Positions 19,908 through 28,189 of a DNA stretch of 64,000 nt are shown in pieces (the first letter of the stretch is position 1; every line of letters starts with the position of its first letter). A program made the position numbers and the translations under genes. The DNA comes from Elusimicrobiota bacterium. GTDB lineage: Bacteria; Elusimicrobiota; Elusimicrobia; UBA1565; UBA9628. The stretch is taken from the NCBI GenBank assembly GCA_023249645.1, contig JAHFCF010000004.1, positions 64,821-128,820 of the forward strand, read 5' to 3'. A model generated the notes under the pieces. The model searched no databases. It saw only the letters and a list, made by a program, of their open reading frames with translations, and had not been told where the DNA came from.

Positions 19908-20160
19908 GAAGATCACTGCGGCTCAATTTGACGCGAAGTTCGAGGGGGGGGAGGATATCTCTCCCTATCTTGACTTCACGAAGGCAACGGTGGTCAAAAG
20001 GGTCAATGTGGATTTTCCAGCCTGGATGATCGATCGATTGGACAGAGAGGCGTTGAAATTGAACATTTCCAGGCAGGCTGTGATCAAGATGTGGATTCAT
20101 GATCATCTGAATCCTTATCATACGGGTACGGGCTTATTCAGAGATGATGCCGAAAAATAA
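19876..20160 (+). CDS. brnA: BrnA-family antitoxin
   Basis: The 94-residue antitoxin has an N-terminal toxin-binding segment (KKITAAQFDAKFEGGEDISP) and a C-terminal ribbon-helix-helix DNA-binding domain (RVNVDFPAWMIDRLDREALK, LNISRQAVIKMWIHDHL). This order, antitoxin after the toxin and RHH at the C-terminus, is typical of BrnTA. The remnant of an HD-domain gene begins directly after the stop codon. Confidence 0.92.
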   Translation: MSDMSRKKTHKKITAAQFDAKFEGGEDISPYLDFTKATVVKRVNVDFPAWMIDRLDREALKLNISRQAVIKMWIHDHLNPYHTGTGLFRDDAEK

Positions 20161-20279
20161 AAGAAAAAGTCCTGTAGTGGGCCGTGAGGCCTGCTCTTGA
20201 AGCGTCTCAAGCGTACGGGCTGGAGGTGCGCGGGGGGCAAGGACCCCGAGAGCGTGGCAGACCACTCGCTTCGCATGCT
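20161..20279 (+). pseudogene. Remnant of an HD-domain hydrolase gene
   Basis: About 119 bases align closely with 16602-16722 inside the HD gene, covering the stretch that encodes LQWAVEAGLLKRLKRTGWWC and ESVADHSHRM. By eye most positions match. The copy has two single-base deletions (in the GGCCGTTGAGG and GGCCGGGCTC segments) plus substitutions, so no frame is kept. Identity ends abruptly after the copy of the HSHRM codons. It is a truncated, frameshifted duplicate, or the scar of a second HD gene displaced by the brnTA insertion. Confidence 0.8.
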
Positions 20280-20341
20280 TGCGCGCGAGTTGTATATTTA
20301 GGACAATCACGGCAGCGCTTGTTATCTAGGAGGTATCTTTC

Positions 20342-21082
20342 ATGATGGGAATGTCCATGCCGCTCATTATCCTTGTCGTCGTCGCTCTGATGTCGATCAA
20401 GATCATCACCGAATACGACCGCATGGTGGTCTTCGTCCTCGGCCGCCTCTGGAAGGTCAGCGGCCCCGGCCCCATCATCGTGGTCCCGGGCGTCATGAGC
20501 GCCCAGCGCGTGAGCCTGCGCACGGTCACCTTGGACGTTCCTCCGCAGGACGTCATCACCAAGGACAACATCTCCATGAAGGTCAACGCCGTGGTCTATT
20601 TCCGCGTCATCGACCCGGAGAAGGCCGTCATCCAGGTCGAAAATTACATGTACGCGACTTCCCAGATCGCACAGACGACGCTGCGCAGCGTGCTGGGAAA
20701 ATTGGATATGGAAGCCCTGCTCTCTCAACGCGAAAAGATCAATATGGAGCTTCAGCAGATCCTCGATGCCCACACCGAGCCGTGGGGCGTCAAGGTGAGC
20801 ACCGTCGAGGTCAAGAACGTGGACCTGCCGCCGGAGATGCTGCGCGCCATGGCCAAGCAGGCCGAGGCGGAGCGCGAGCGCCGCGCCAAGATCATCCACG
20901 CGGAAGGCGAACTGCAGGCTTCCGAGAAGCTCGGCCAGGCCGCCAAGGTCCTTTCCGAGAACCCGGCTTCGATCCAGCTGCGCTATCTGCAGACCTTGGC
21001 CGAGATCGCGGTGGACAAGAACTCGACCACCATCTTTCCGGTGCCGATCGACATGATCTCGATGTTCATGAAGAAGAACTGA
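20342..21082 (+). CDS. Slipin (SPFH/stomatin-family membrane protein)
   Basis: The protein has 246 residues. A strong AGGAGG precedes the ATG at 20342. A single N-terminal membrane helix ([20 protein letters not shown]) is followed by the SPFH domain ([81 protein letters not shown]) and a coiled coil rich in alanine and glutamate. Slipins form membrane microdomains and are often linked to an NfeD protease; none is adjacent here, and hemW follows after 11 bases. Confidence 0.95.
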   Translation: MMGMSMPLIILVVVALMSIKIITEYDRMVVFVLGRLWKVSGPGPIIVVPGVMSAQRVSLRTVTLDVPPQDVITKDNISMKVNAVVYFRVIDPEKAVIQVENYMYATSQIAQTTLRSVLGKLDMEALLSQREKINMELQQILDAHTEPWGVKVSTVEVKNVDLPPEMLRAMAKQAEAERERRAKIIHAEGELQASEKLGQAAKVLSENPASIQLRYLQTLAEIAVDKNSTTIFPVPIDMISMFMKKN

Positions 21083-21093
21083 AGGGGGCAAGG

Positions 21094-22224
21094 TTGGCCG
21101 ACGCGGAGGGATCGTTAGGAGTCTATGTCCACATCCCCTTTTGTTCAGGCAAGTGCGCCTATTGTGATTTCGTCTCTTTCCCTGGGCAGAAGGGGTTCAT
21201 CGACCGTTATCTGAAGGCCGTGGAAGCCGAGGCGCGCCTGACGGCGCCGGACTTCAAGCCCGCGACTCTCTACATCGGCGGGGGAACGCCGTCAGAACTC
21301 TCGGCCGAAGAGATCGCGGAGCTTTTTGAGCGCCTGCATCGTGCTTTTTCGGGTGCTGATTTCTCGGAGATCACCTTCGAGGCGAATCCCGAGAGCCTCG
21401 ATGAGGCCAAGCTGGCGGCGCTGCGGCAAGCCGGGGTCACGCGTTTAAGCCTCGGACTTCAGACGCCCGAGGACCCCCTGCTGGCCGGCATCGGCCGGCG
21501 GCACACGTTGGCGGATTTTTTGCGGGTCTATCACTCGGCCCGTGCTATGGGGACTTTCTCCATTTCCGTGGACCTCATCTTCGGCTTGCCAGGACAGACC
21601 TTGGAGGGGTTTCTGAAGGGACTGGACCAAGTCCTGGCGCTTGAGCCCGATCATCTGTCTCTCTACGGCCTGGATCTCCACGAGGGCACTCCCCTGGCCC
21701 GGAGAGGATTCATCCCCGACGAAGATCTGGGGCGCGAGATGTTCGAGTCCGCGATCCCGCGCCTCACTTGGGCCGGTTTTTTCCACTATGAGATATCCAA
21801 TTTCGCCAAGCCGGGCCATGAGTCCAAACATAATTTCAATTATTGGCGAGGAGGTTCCTATGCGGGCCTCGGCTGCGCGGCTTCGTCTCATCTGAGGGGA
21901 GTCCGTTCGCGCAACAGCTCCGACTTGGGGGCCTATCTGAAGGTCGTTGAACAGGGCCTGCGGCCCATGGCTGAGAGCGAGCTCCTGCAGGACAAGGATA
22001 AACTGGGAGAGCGCATCATGCTGGGCTTGCGCTGCATCGACGGGCTGGAATTGGACCAGGCCATGGAAGAGGGATTCAAGTCCGAGTGGAAGGACTTGGA
22101 GCGCCGGGGTCTGATCGAACGCCAAGGCCGTTGGGCGCGGTTGACCCGGGATGGGCTTTTTCTCGCCAACGAGGCTTTCTCTGAATTCGTCGCGCCTTTC
22201 AAAAGTCTGGAGGTGAACGCATGA
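21094..22224 (+). CDS. hemW: HemW-family radical SAM heme chaperone (CPO-like)
   Basis: The protein has 376 residues. The radical-SAM cluster motif is CSGKCAYCDF, in the context GVYVHIPF typical of HemN/HemW. Further blocks are TLYIGGGTPSELS, ITFEANPESLD, VTRLSLGLQT, ISVDLIFGLPGQT and the C-terminal EISNFAKPGHESKHNFNYW. The single CxxxCxxC plus this N-terminus fits HemW (heme chaperone) rather than oxygen-independent coproporphyrinogen oxidase. The start is the TTG at 21094, after a purine-rich GAAGGGGG; no ATG fits before the cluster. It overlaps phoH by 4 bases. Confidence 0.9.
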   Translation: MADAEGSLGVYVHIPFCSGKCAYCDFVSFPGQKGFIDRYLKAVEAEARLTAPDFKPATLYIGGGTPSELSAEEIAELFERLHRAFSGADFSEITFEANPESLDEAKLAALRQAGVTRLSLGLQTPEDPLLAGIGRRHTLADFLRVYHSARAMGTFSISVDLIFGLPGQTLEGFLKGLDQVLALEPDHLSLYGLDLHEGTPLARRGFIPDEDLGREMFESAIPRLTWAGFFHYEISNFAKPGHESKHNFNYWRGGSYAGLGCAASSHLRGVRSRNSSDLGAYLKVVEQGLRPMAESELLQDKDKLGERIMLGLRCIDGLELDQAMEEGFKSEWKDLERRGLIERQGRWARLTRDGLFLANEAFSEFVAPFKSLEVNA

Positions 22225-23522
22225 AGACCTTCGTCCTCGACACCAACGTCATCCTGCACGACCCCATGGCCATGTTCGCCTTCCAGGGCTCGCGCGTGGT
22301 CATTCCGCTCCCGGTCATCGAGGAGCTCGACAGCTTCAAACGCTCCAACGACGAGCGCGGCCGTTCGGCCCGCCTCGTCGCCCGCGAACTCGACGCCTTG
22401 CGCAGCAAGGGCAAGCTCTCCGATTGGGTGGCCCTCGAGCACGGCGGCAAGCTCAAGGTGGAGGTGCAGGTCTCCGACGGCCTGCCGCGGTCGTTTGCCC
22501 CGCACAACAAGGACAACGACATCCTCTCTACCGCCCAGTATCTCAAGAAGCAGGGCGAGAACGTCGTCTTCATCTCCAAGGACATCAACCTGCGCATCAA
22601 GGCCGAGGCCCTGGGCCTCGAGGCCCAGGACTACGAAAAGTCCAAGGTCGACGTGGATGTGCTGTACGCGGGCTGGCGCGAGATCGCGGTGGACGCCGCC
22701 GTCATCGACCGGTTCTACAAGGAGAGGAAGGCCGTGCTCGCCGGCACGGAGTTCATGCCCAATGAATTCGCCATCCTGAAGGCCCCGGGCGGTTCCCAGA
22801 GCGCCTTGGCGCGCTATGATGCCAAGGCGGCGGCCTTGGTGCCGTTGGCCAAGGTCGACGCAGCGCCTTGGGGCATCAAGCCTTTGAACACGGAGCAGCG
22901 CTTCGCCCTCGAGCTGCTCTTGAACCACGACGTCCAGCTGGTCAGCCTCATCGGAGTTCCCGGCTCGGGCAAGACCCTTCTCTCCTTGGCGGCGGGTCTC
23001 CACCAGACCTTGGAGGAAAAGACTTACCGTCGCATCCTCGTGGGACGCCCCGTCGTGGCCGTGGGCCACGACATCGGGTTCCTGCCGGGCAGCAAGCAGG
23101 AGAAGCTCACCCACTGGATGGGCGCCATCTACGACAACCTGAGCTTCCTCTTGGAGCGTCCCAAGGGCTCCCTGGAGACTTCCGACATGGACATCCAGAT
23201 GCTTCTGGAGGACGGCTCGCTCGAGATCGAGGCCGTGACCTATCTGCGCGGCCGCAGCCTCCCCAACCTCTTCATCATCATCGACGATGCCCAGAACCTC
23301 ACGCCCCACGAGGTCAAGACCATCATCTCGCGCGCGGGCAAGGGCGCCAAGGTCATCCTGACCGGCGATCCCTACCAGATCGACAACTACTACCTCGACG
23401 CCTCCTCCAATGGCCTGACCTATCTCGTGGAGAGGTTCAAGGGACAGTCGCTCTTCGGGCACGTGACCTTCACCAAGAGCGAGCGCGGTCCCCTGGCCGC
23501 CATGGCCGCGGACCTGCTATAA
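22221..23522 (+). CDS. phoH: PhoH2-type protein: PIN domain fused to PhoH ATPase
   Basis: The protein has 433 residues. The N-terminal PIN nuclease (FVLDTNVILHDP, then IEELDSFKR, NDILSTAQYLK and VVFISKDINLRIKA) has the expected acidic residues. The C-terminal PhoH/RNA helicase-like ATPase has Walker A GVPGSGKT (about residue 245) and Walker B FIIIDDAQN, then ILTGDPYQID. Such proteins act as RNA helicase-nucleases. It overlaps hemW (ATGA) and ends 14 bases before valS. Confidence 0.96.
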   Translation: MKTFVLDTNVILHDPMAMFAFQGSRVVIPLPVIEELDSFKRSNDERGRSARLVARELDALRSKGKLSDWVALEHGGKLKVEVQVSDGLPRSFAPHNKDNDILSTAQYLKKQGENVVFISKDINLRIKAEALGLEAQDYEKSKVDVDVLYAGWREIAVDAAVIDRFYKERKAVLAGTEFMPNEFAILKAPGGSQSALARYDAKAAALVPLAKVDAAPWGIKPLNTEQRFALELLLNHDVQLVSLIGVPGSGKTLLSLAAGLHQTLEEKTYRRILVGRPVVAVGHDIGFLPGSKQEKLTHWMGAIYDNLSFLLERPKGSLETSDMDIQMLLEDGSLEIEAVTYLRGRSLPNLFIIIDDAQNLTPHEVKTIISRAGKGAKVILTGDPYQIDNYYLDASSNGLTYLVERFKGQSLFGHVTFTKSERGPLAAMAADLL

Positions 23523-23536
23523 CCGGAGAGATCTAG

Positions 23537-26233
23537 ATGCTCGAGAAAGCCTACGCCCATCAGTCGGTGGAGGAGAAGTGGACCTCTTTCTGGCGCGCCT
23601 CGGGCCTGTTCCATGCCGAGCCCGGCGTCGGCGAGAAGCCTTTCGTCGTCGTCATCCCGCCGCCCAACGTGACCGGCGCTCTGCACGTGGGCCACGGCTT
23701 GGACAATACCCTGCAGGACGTCTTCGTGCGCTACCAGCGCCTTTCGGGCCGTCCCGTCTGCTGGGTACCGGGCACGGATCACGGCGGCATCGCCACGCAG
23801 AGCGTGATGGAGCGCCAGCTCAAGGCGGAGAAGCTCAACCGCCACCTCTTGGGCCGCGAGAAATTCCTGAGCCGCATGCAGGCGTGGACCAAGCAGTGCA
23901 AGAGCACGATCCTGGGCCAGCTCGAACGCCTGGGCTGCGGCCTGGACTGGTCTCGCGAATCCTTCACCATGGACGAGGATCGGGCTGAGTCGGTCCATGA
24001 GGCCTTCAAGATCCTCTGGGAGAAGGGACTGGTCTACCGCGGCGAACGCATGGTCAATTGGTGCGTGCATTGCGGGACAGCCCTCTCCGACATCGAGGTG
24101 GAGTTCGAGGAGAGGAAAGGCCATCTCTGGCACATCCATTATCCGTCCGCCGACGGCAGCCGCGGCGCGGTGGTGGCCACGACCAGGCCCGAGACCATGC
24201 TGGGCGATACGGCCGTGGCGGTCAATCCCAAGGATGCGCGCTACAAGGGCCTCGCCGGCAAGACTTTGCGTCTGCCTCTGGCCGGCCGTGAGATCAAGGT
24301 CGTGGGCGACGAGTATGTGGATTCGGATTTTGGCACGGGGGCCCTCAAGGTGACGCCGGCCCACGATCCCAATGACTTCGAGATCGCTAAGCGCCATGGA
24401 CTCTCCTTGGTCACGGTCATCTCTCCGGACGGCCGCATGACCGCGGCGGCCGGAGCTGCCTACGAAGGCCTCTCCCGCGAGGCGGCGCGCGACAAGGTCG
24501 TTGAAGACCTCAAGTCCGCGGGATTCCTCGAAGGGGTCAAGGACTACCCCCACAGCGTGGGGGTGTGCTACCGCTGCGGCCAGGCCATCGAGCCCTTGGT
24601 CTCCTGGCAATGGTTCGTACGCATGGAGGAGCTGGCCAAGCCCGCGATCCTCGCCGTGGACTCCGGCCGATTCCGTCTGCATCCCGAGTCCTGGACCAAG
24701 CCCTATCGCGAATGGCTCTCCGGCATCCGGGATTGGTGCATCTCTCGCCAGATCTGGTGGGGCCATCGCATTCCGGTCTGGTACTGCGTGAAATGCCACG
24801 GGGAGCGCATCAAGACGGATTTTCATCAGGTGGCGGACGCGCGAGGCGTGCTGAGCGTGGAAGGGCCCTCCTCCTGCGGCGTGTGCGGAGGTTCCGAGTT
24901 CGTCCAGGACCCGGATGTGCTCGACACGTGGTTCTCCTCGGCCTTATGGCCCTTCTCGGTCTTCCGCTGGCCCGGCCGCACGCCGGAGCTCAAGTTCTTC
25001 TATCCGACGTCGCTCCTGGTCACGGGCTACGAGATCCTCCATCTCTGGGTGGCGCGCATGCAGATGATGGGACTGTGCCTCACGGGCCAGGTCCCCTTCC
25101 CCGACTGCGTCATCCACGGCATCGTACGCGACAGGCACGGCAAGAAGATGTCCAAGTCCTTGGGCAACGTGGTGGATCCTCTGGTCATGATGGACAAGTA
25201 CGGCACCGACGCCTTGCGCTTCTCGCTTCTCATCCAGGCCCATCCCGGCCGGGACATCCCCTTTGACGAGGCTTCGATCACGGGTTCGCGCAATTTCGCA
25301 AACAAGCTGTGGAACTCGACGCGCTTCGTGCTCATGAACCTCCCGGAAGCCAAGGCCTATGGCGTCGCAAGCCTCGATCGGGGGCGCTTGGAGCTCTGCG
25401 ACCGCTGGATCCTGGACGAATACCGCGAAACGATCGCCCGGGCGCGAAAAAGTCTCGACGCCTACGAGCCAGCGGCCGCGGCCGACGCTCTCTACGGCTT
25501 CTTGTGGGACAAGTTCTGCGACTGGTATCTGGAACTGGCCAAGATCCGCCTGCAGGGCGCTGACGAGCCGGCCAAGGATGTCGTGCGCGGGGTCATGGTC
25601 GAGGTCTTGGGAGGCACGCTGCGCCTCTTGCATCCCTTCATGCCCTTCATCACCGAGGAGCTCTACGCCGCCTTGAAGCCCTTCGCCGGCAGGCAGGAAG
25701 CCTCTGTGGTCGAAGCGGGACTGCCGGAGCTGGGATCTTCGTGGGCCGACGAGAACGCGAGACGGGATATGGCCGTGGTCATGGAGACGGTCTCGGCTTT
25801 GCGCTCCTTAAGGGCCCAGCTCAATGTCCCTCCGGGCTTGAAGATCCGCGCGGTCAGCGCCGGGGGCGCCGCGGCCACGCGGGAGCTCTTGTCCCGGCGC
25901 GCCGATTACCTCCAAACCTTGGCGCGCCTCTCCGAGATCTCGCATTCGGAGGAAGGGATCCGGCCGCCGCAGAGCGCCACGGCGGTCGCCGCCGGGATGA
26001 GCTTCTTTGTCCCCTTGCAGGGGGTCATCGACTTCGACCAAGAGCGCGTCCGTCTTAAAAAAGAGATCGCCAAGGCCGAGTCGGATGTCTCCAAACTCTC
26101 GGCCAAGATCGAGAATAAGGATTTCCTGGCCCGGGCCCCGCAGTCGGAGGTGGAGTCGGCCCGCAGTCAATACGATGCGGCTCGAGAACGGCAGGGTCGT
26201 CTGAAGGAGACGCTCCTGCTCCTCGGCTCATGA
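23537..26233 (+). CDS. valS: Valyl-tRNA synthetase
   Basis: This is a class I aminoacyl-tRNA synthetase of 898 residues. The HIGH-type motif is in PPPNVTGALHVGHGLDN and the KMSKS in GKKMSKSLGN (about residue 537). The CP1 editing domain (ATTRPETMLGDTAVAVNP, then GTGALKVTPAHDPND) is complete. The anticodon-binding region and a C-terminal coiled coil (DFDQERVRLKKEIAKAESDV) match ValS. An RBS-like GGAG lies before the ATG. It overlaps the next gene by 4 bases. Confidence 0.98.
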   Translation: MLEKAYAHQSVEEKWTSFWRASGLFHAEPGVGEKPFVVVIPPPNVTGALHVGHGLDNTLQDVFVRYQRLSGRPVCWVPGTDHGGIATQSVMERQLKAEKLNRHLLGREKFLSRMQAWTKQCKSTILGQLERLGCGLDWSRESFTMDEDRAESVHEAFKILWEKGLVYRGERMVNWCVHCGTALSDIEVEFEERKGHLWHIHYPSADGSRGAVVATTRPETMLGDTAVAVNPKDARYKGLAGKTLRLPLAGREIKVVGDEYVDSDFGTGALKVTPAHDPNDFEIAKRHGLSLVTVISPDGRMTAAAGAAYEGLSREAARDKVVEDLKSAGFLEGVKDYPHSVGVCYRCGQAIEPLVSWQWFVRMEELAKPAILAVDSGRFRLHPESWTKPYREWLSGIRDWCISRQIWWGHRIPVWYCVKCHGERIKTDFHQVADARGVLSVEGPSSCGVCGGSEFVQDPDVLDTWFSSALWPFSVFRWPGRTPELKFFYPTSLLVTGYEILHLWVARMQMMGLCLTGQVPFPDCVIHGIVRDRHGKKMSKSLGNVVDPLVMMDKYGTDALRFSLLIQAHPGRDIPFDEASITGSRNFANKLWNSTRFVLMNLPEAKAYGVASLDRGRLELCDRWILDEYRETIARARKSLDAYEPAAAADALYGFLWDKFCDWYLELAKIRLQGADEPAKDVVRGVMVEVLGGTLRLLHPFMPFITEELYAALKPFAGRQEASVVEAGLPELGSSWADENARRDMAVVMETVSALRSLRAQLNVPPGLKIRAVSAGGAAATRELLSRRADYLQTLARLSEISHSEEGIRPPQSATAVAAGMSFFVPLQGVIDFDQERVRLKKEIAKAESDVSKLSAKIENKDFLARAPQSEVESARSQYDAARERQGRLKETLLLLGS

Positions 26234-26883
26234 ACTCTTTTTTCTTTTCGATCCTGGCCGCCAGCGCTTGGGCTGAGCCATCCTCGACGGCCACGGTCGC
26301 GGCGCCTGTCGTGGCCAAGGCGGCGATGTCTTCTTCCAGGGTCCATGTACGCGTGGGACTGGATGCGGAGGACTGGAAGCCGGTCTCCGTGCGCCGGGTC
26401 TCCGGCGGCGCCGGCCGGACCGGCTTTGAGCGTCAGATCAAGAGGGGCCGCGGCCAGAAATCAACGGCCAGGGCCTCGGCGCGCAGCTATGTCGTCAAGG
26501 GCGGCAAGCAAGTCATCATCAGCGTCTATCCCTCCTCCTTGCGCCTGGCGCGTACGCATCTGGAGGCGCGCTTTCTGGTCGATAGAGGAGAACTCGAGTC
26601 AGCTTCCGTGGTTGCCGTGACCATGGTGGGGGGGATCGCTTCTCCTGAGGACGAGAAGGAGGATTCCGTCACCCTTCGGGCCAAGGGCGTTGACTTCTTG
26701 GAGGAGTCTCCTGCCAGCGGCACGATCCTGCTTTCAGCCTTGGCATCAGGGCCGGGGCGGGCCGCCAATGCGGGGCGCGTGCAGGACGCCGCGTTCGGCA
26801 GCTCGAGCCTGGGTGTCGTGGATTTCTCGTGGACTCTTTCTCAGGTCGGTGATCGGTCTTTTCAGAGACCTAAGAAGCGGTAG
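26230..26883 (+). CDS. Exported protein of unknown function
   Basis: The protein has 217 residues with a short signal peptide (MNSFFFSILAASAWAEP). A basic, glycine-rich stretch follows (GGAGRTGFERQIKRGRGQKS), then a beta-rich part (YVVKGGKQVIISVYPSSL, LEARFLVDRGELESASVVAV) that could be an immunoglobulin-like fold. No catalytic motif was recognised. Its ATG overlaps the valS stop (ATGA), so it depends on that transcript, and its end overlaps the convergent mutY by 14 bases. Function unknown. Confidence 0.6.
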   Translation: MNSFFFSILAASAWAEPSSTATVAAPVVAKAAMSSSRVHVRVGLDAEDWKPVSVRRVSGGAGRTGFERQIKRGRGQKSTARASARSYVVKGGKQVIISVYPSSLRLARTHLEARFLVDRGELESASVVAVTMVGGIASPEDEKEDSVTLRAKGVDFLEESPASGTILLSALASGPGRAANAGRVQDAAFGSSSLGVVDFSWTLSQVGDRSFQRPKKR

Positions 26884-27865
26884 GTCTGGCGCCTGTCAGG
26901 GCTTTCAGCCAGAGTGACGACACTAAAAAGTCCTTAAGGTTTTTGCGTGCCACCCAGCGTGTCTGCGTCGGCTTGCGTCCTGCCAGCTGGCCGCGATGAA
27001 GAACGAGGGTGATTCGATAGCGTGTGATGGCGTGGCGTACGGTCTTCATCAGCGCGCCTTTCTGGGACTTGAGCTGGTGCTCCTCGGGCAGGCCCCAGAG
27101 ATTTTTGAGGATCAGTTCCTTCGGCCCACGTTTAAAAAGGAGAACGGAGCCGTTCTTCTCGATCCAAAGGCAGTGTAAGCGCAGATCGGTCGTTTTTGGC
27201 CGCGGCCCCAGGACGGGCAGGCGGTCTTGCCAATCCTTGGCCTTGGCGATGCAGTATCTGTTCCACGGGCACTCGCCGCAGTGCGGATTCTCAGGTAGGC
27301 AGATCGTCTCGCCGAGCTCCATGACGGCCTGGTTCCAGTCTCCGGGATGGCGGCGGTCGAGGAGGTCTTGGGCCTTCTGGCCCAGCAGACGCTGGGTCGA
27401 GCTTGTGCGCGCGTCGGATCGTATCCCGAAAATCCGGCACAACACTCGGATGACATTTCCGTCCACGACCGCGAAGGGTTGGTTGAACGCGATGGAAAGC
27501 ACGGCCGCGGCGGTGTATGCGCCCACGCCGGGCAATCGGCGCAAGGCGGACTCATCGGCCGGCAGCTTGCCCTTGTGCTCGGCCATGACGAGCCGGGCTG
27601 ACGTGTGAAGATTCCTCGCCCGCGCGTAGTAGCCGAGCCCGGCCCATTCCCTGAGGACTGCTTCGCAGCGCGCGTCGGCGAGGCTTTTTAAGTCCGGGAA
27701 CCGGCGCAGGAATCTTCCGTAGCGCGGCAGGACCGCCGCGATCGTCGTCTGCTGCAGCATGGTCTCCGCCACCCAGACGCGATAAGGATCAGCCTTTAGA
27801 CGCCAAGGCAGGGGCCTGCGCATGCGGCCGTACCATTTCAGGAGCGACGGTCCGAGGGGATTCAC
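26870..27865 (-). CDS. mutY: A/G-specific adenine glycosylase MutY
   Basis: MutY removes adenine mispaired with 8-oxoguanine. The protein has 331 residues. Catalytic glutamate in VAETMLQQTTIAAV, helix-hairpin-helix LRRLPGVGAYTAAAVLSI, catalytic aspartate in FAVVDGNVIRVL, and the iron-sulfur loop CLPENPHCGECPWNRYC (C-x6-C-x2-C-x5-C) are all present. A NUDIX-like C-terminal domain follows (LFKRGPKELILKNLWGLPEE). The start is GTG at 27865, overlapping the stop of the BON lipoprotein gene (GTGA). Confidence 0.96.
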   Translation of the reverse strand: MNPLGPSLLKWYGRMRRPLPWRLKADPYRVWVAETMLQQTTIAAVLPRYGRFLRRFPDLKSLADARCEAVLREWAGLGYYARARNLHTSARLVMAEHKGKLPADESALRRLPGVGAYTAAAVLSIAFNQPFAVVDGNVIRVLCRIFGIRSDARTSSTQRLLGQKAQDLLDRRHPGDWNQAVMELGETICLPENPHCGECPWNRYCIAKAKDWQDRLPVLGPRPKTTDLRLHCLWIEKNGSVLLFKRGPKELILKNLWGLPEEHQLKSQKGALMKTVRHAITRYRITLVLHRGQLAGRKPTQTRWVARKNLKDFLVSSLWLKALTGARPTAS

Positions 27866-28149
27866 TCGGAGACGATGAGGTTGACGATGACCTGGTCCAC
27901 GCCCTTGGTCTGGCGCGCGGCGCGGTCGATGAGGTTCTTTTCTCTCAGGCTGCTGACCATGCCGGAGAGCGTGACCACGCTGTCGGTGACGTCGATGGTC
28001 ACGTAGCGCAGGTTGACGCCGGATTGGCTCTTGAGAGAGCTTAACACGCGCGCCTTGACCGCCGCGTCGCTGGAGTCCATGGGCTGGGCCGTGCGCAGAC
28101 AGGCTCCGAGGCTCAAGACCAGGAGCAAGGCCGTGAAAAAGCGCGCCAT
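27862..28149 (-). CDS. BON-domain lipoprotein (OsmY-like)
   Basis: The protein has 95 residues. A lipoprotein signal peptide ends in a lipobox (LVLSLGAC), followed by one BON domain (VKARVLSSLKSQSGVNLRYV, TIDVTDSVVTLSGMVSSL, then GVDQVIVNLIVSE). BON domains bind phospholipid and are found in envelope stress proteins. It overlaps mutY downstream by 4 bases and is divergent from the rdgB fusion gene, 40 bases away. Confidence 0.9.
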   Translation of the reverse strand: MARFFTALLLVLSLGACLRTAQPMDSSDAAVKARVLSSLKSQSGVNLRYVTIDVTDSVVTLSGMVSSLREKNLIDRAARQTKGVDQVIVNLIVSE

Positions 28150-28189
28150 GTCAAATAAAGTACAATTTTAGAAGCACCCCATCAACGAC

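Noticed and set aside
21933-23462. Long minus-strand frame opposite hemW/phoH
   Set aside because: Composition artefact of third-position GC; the sense-strand genes have complete motifs.
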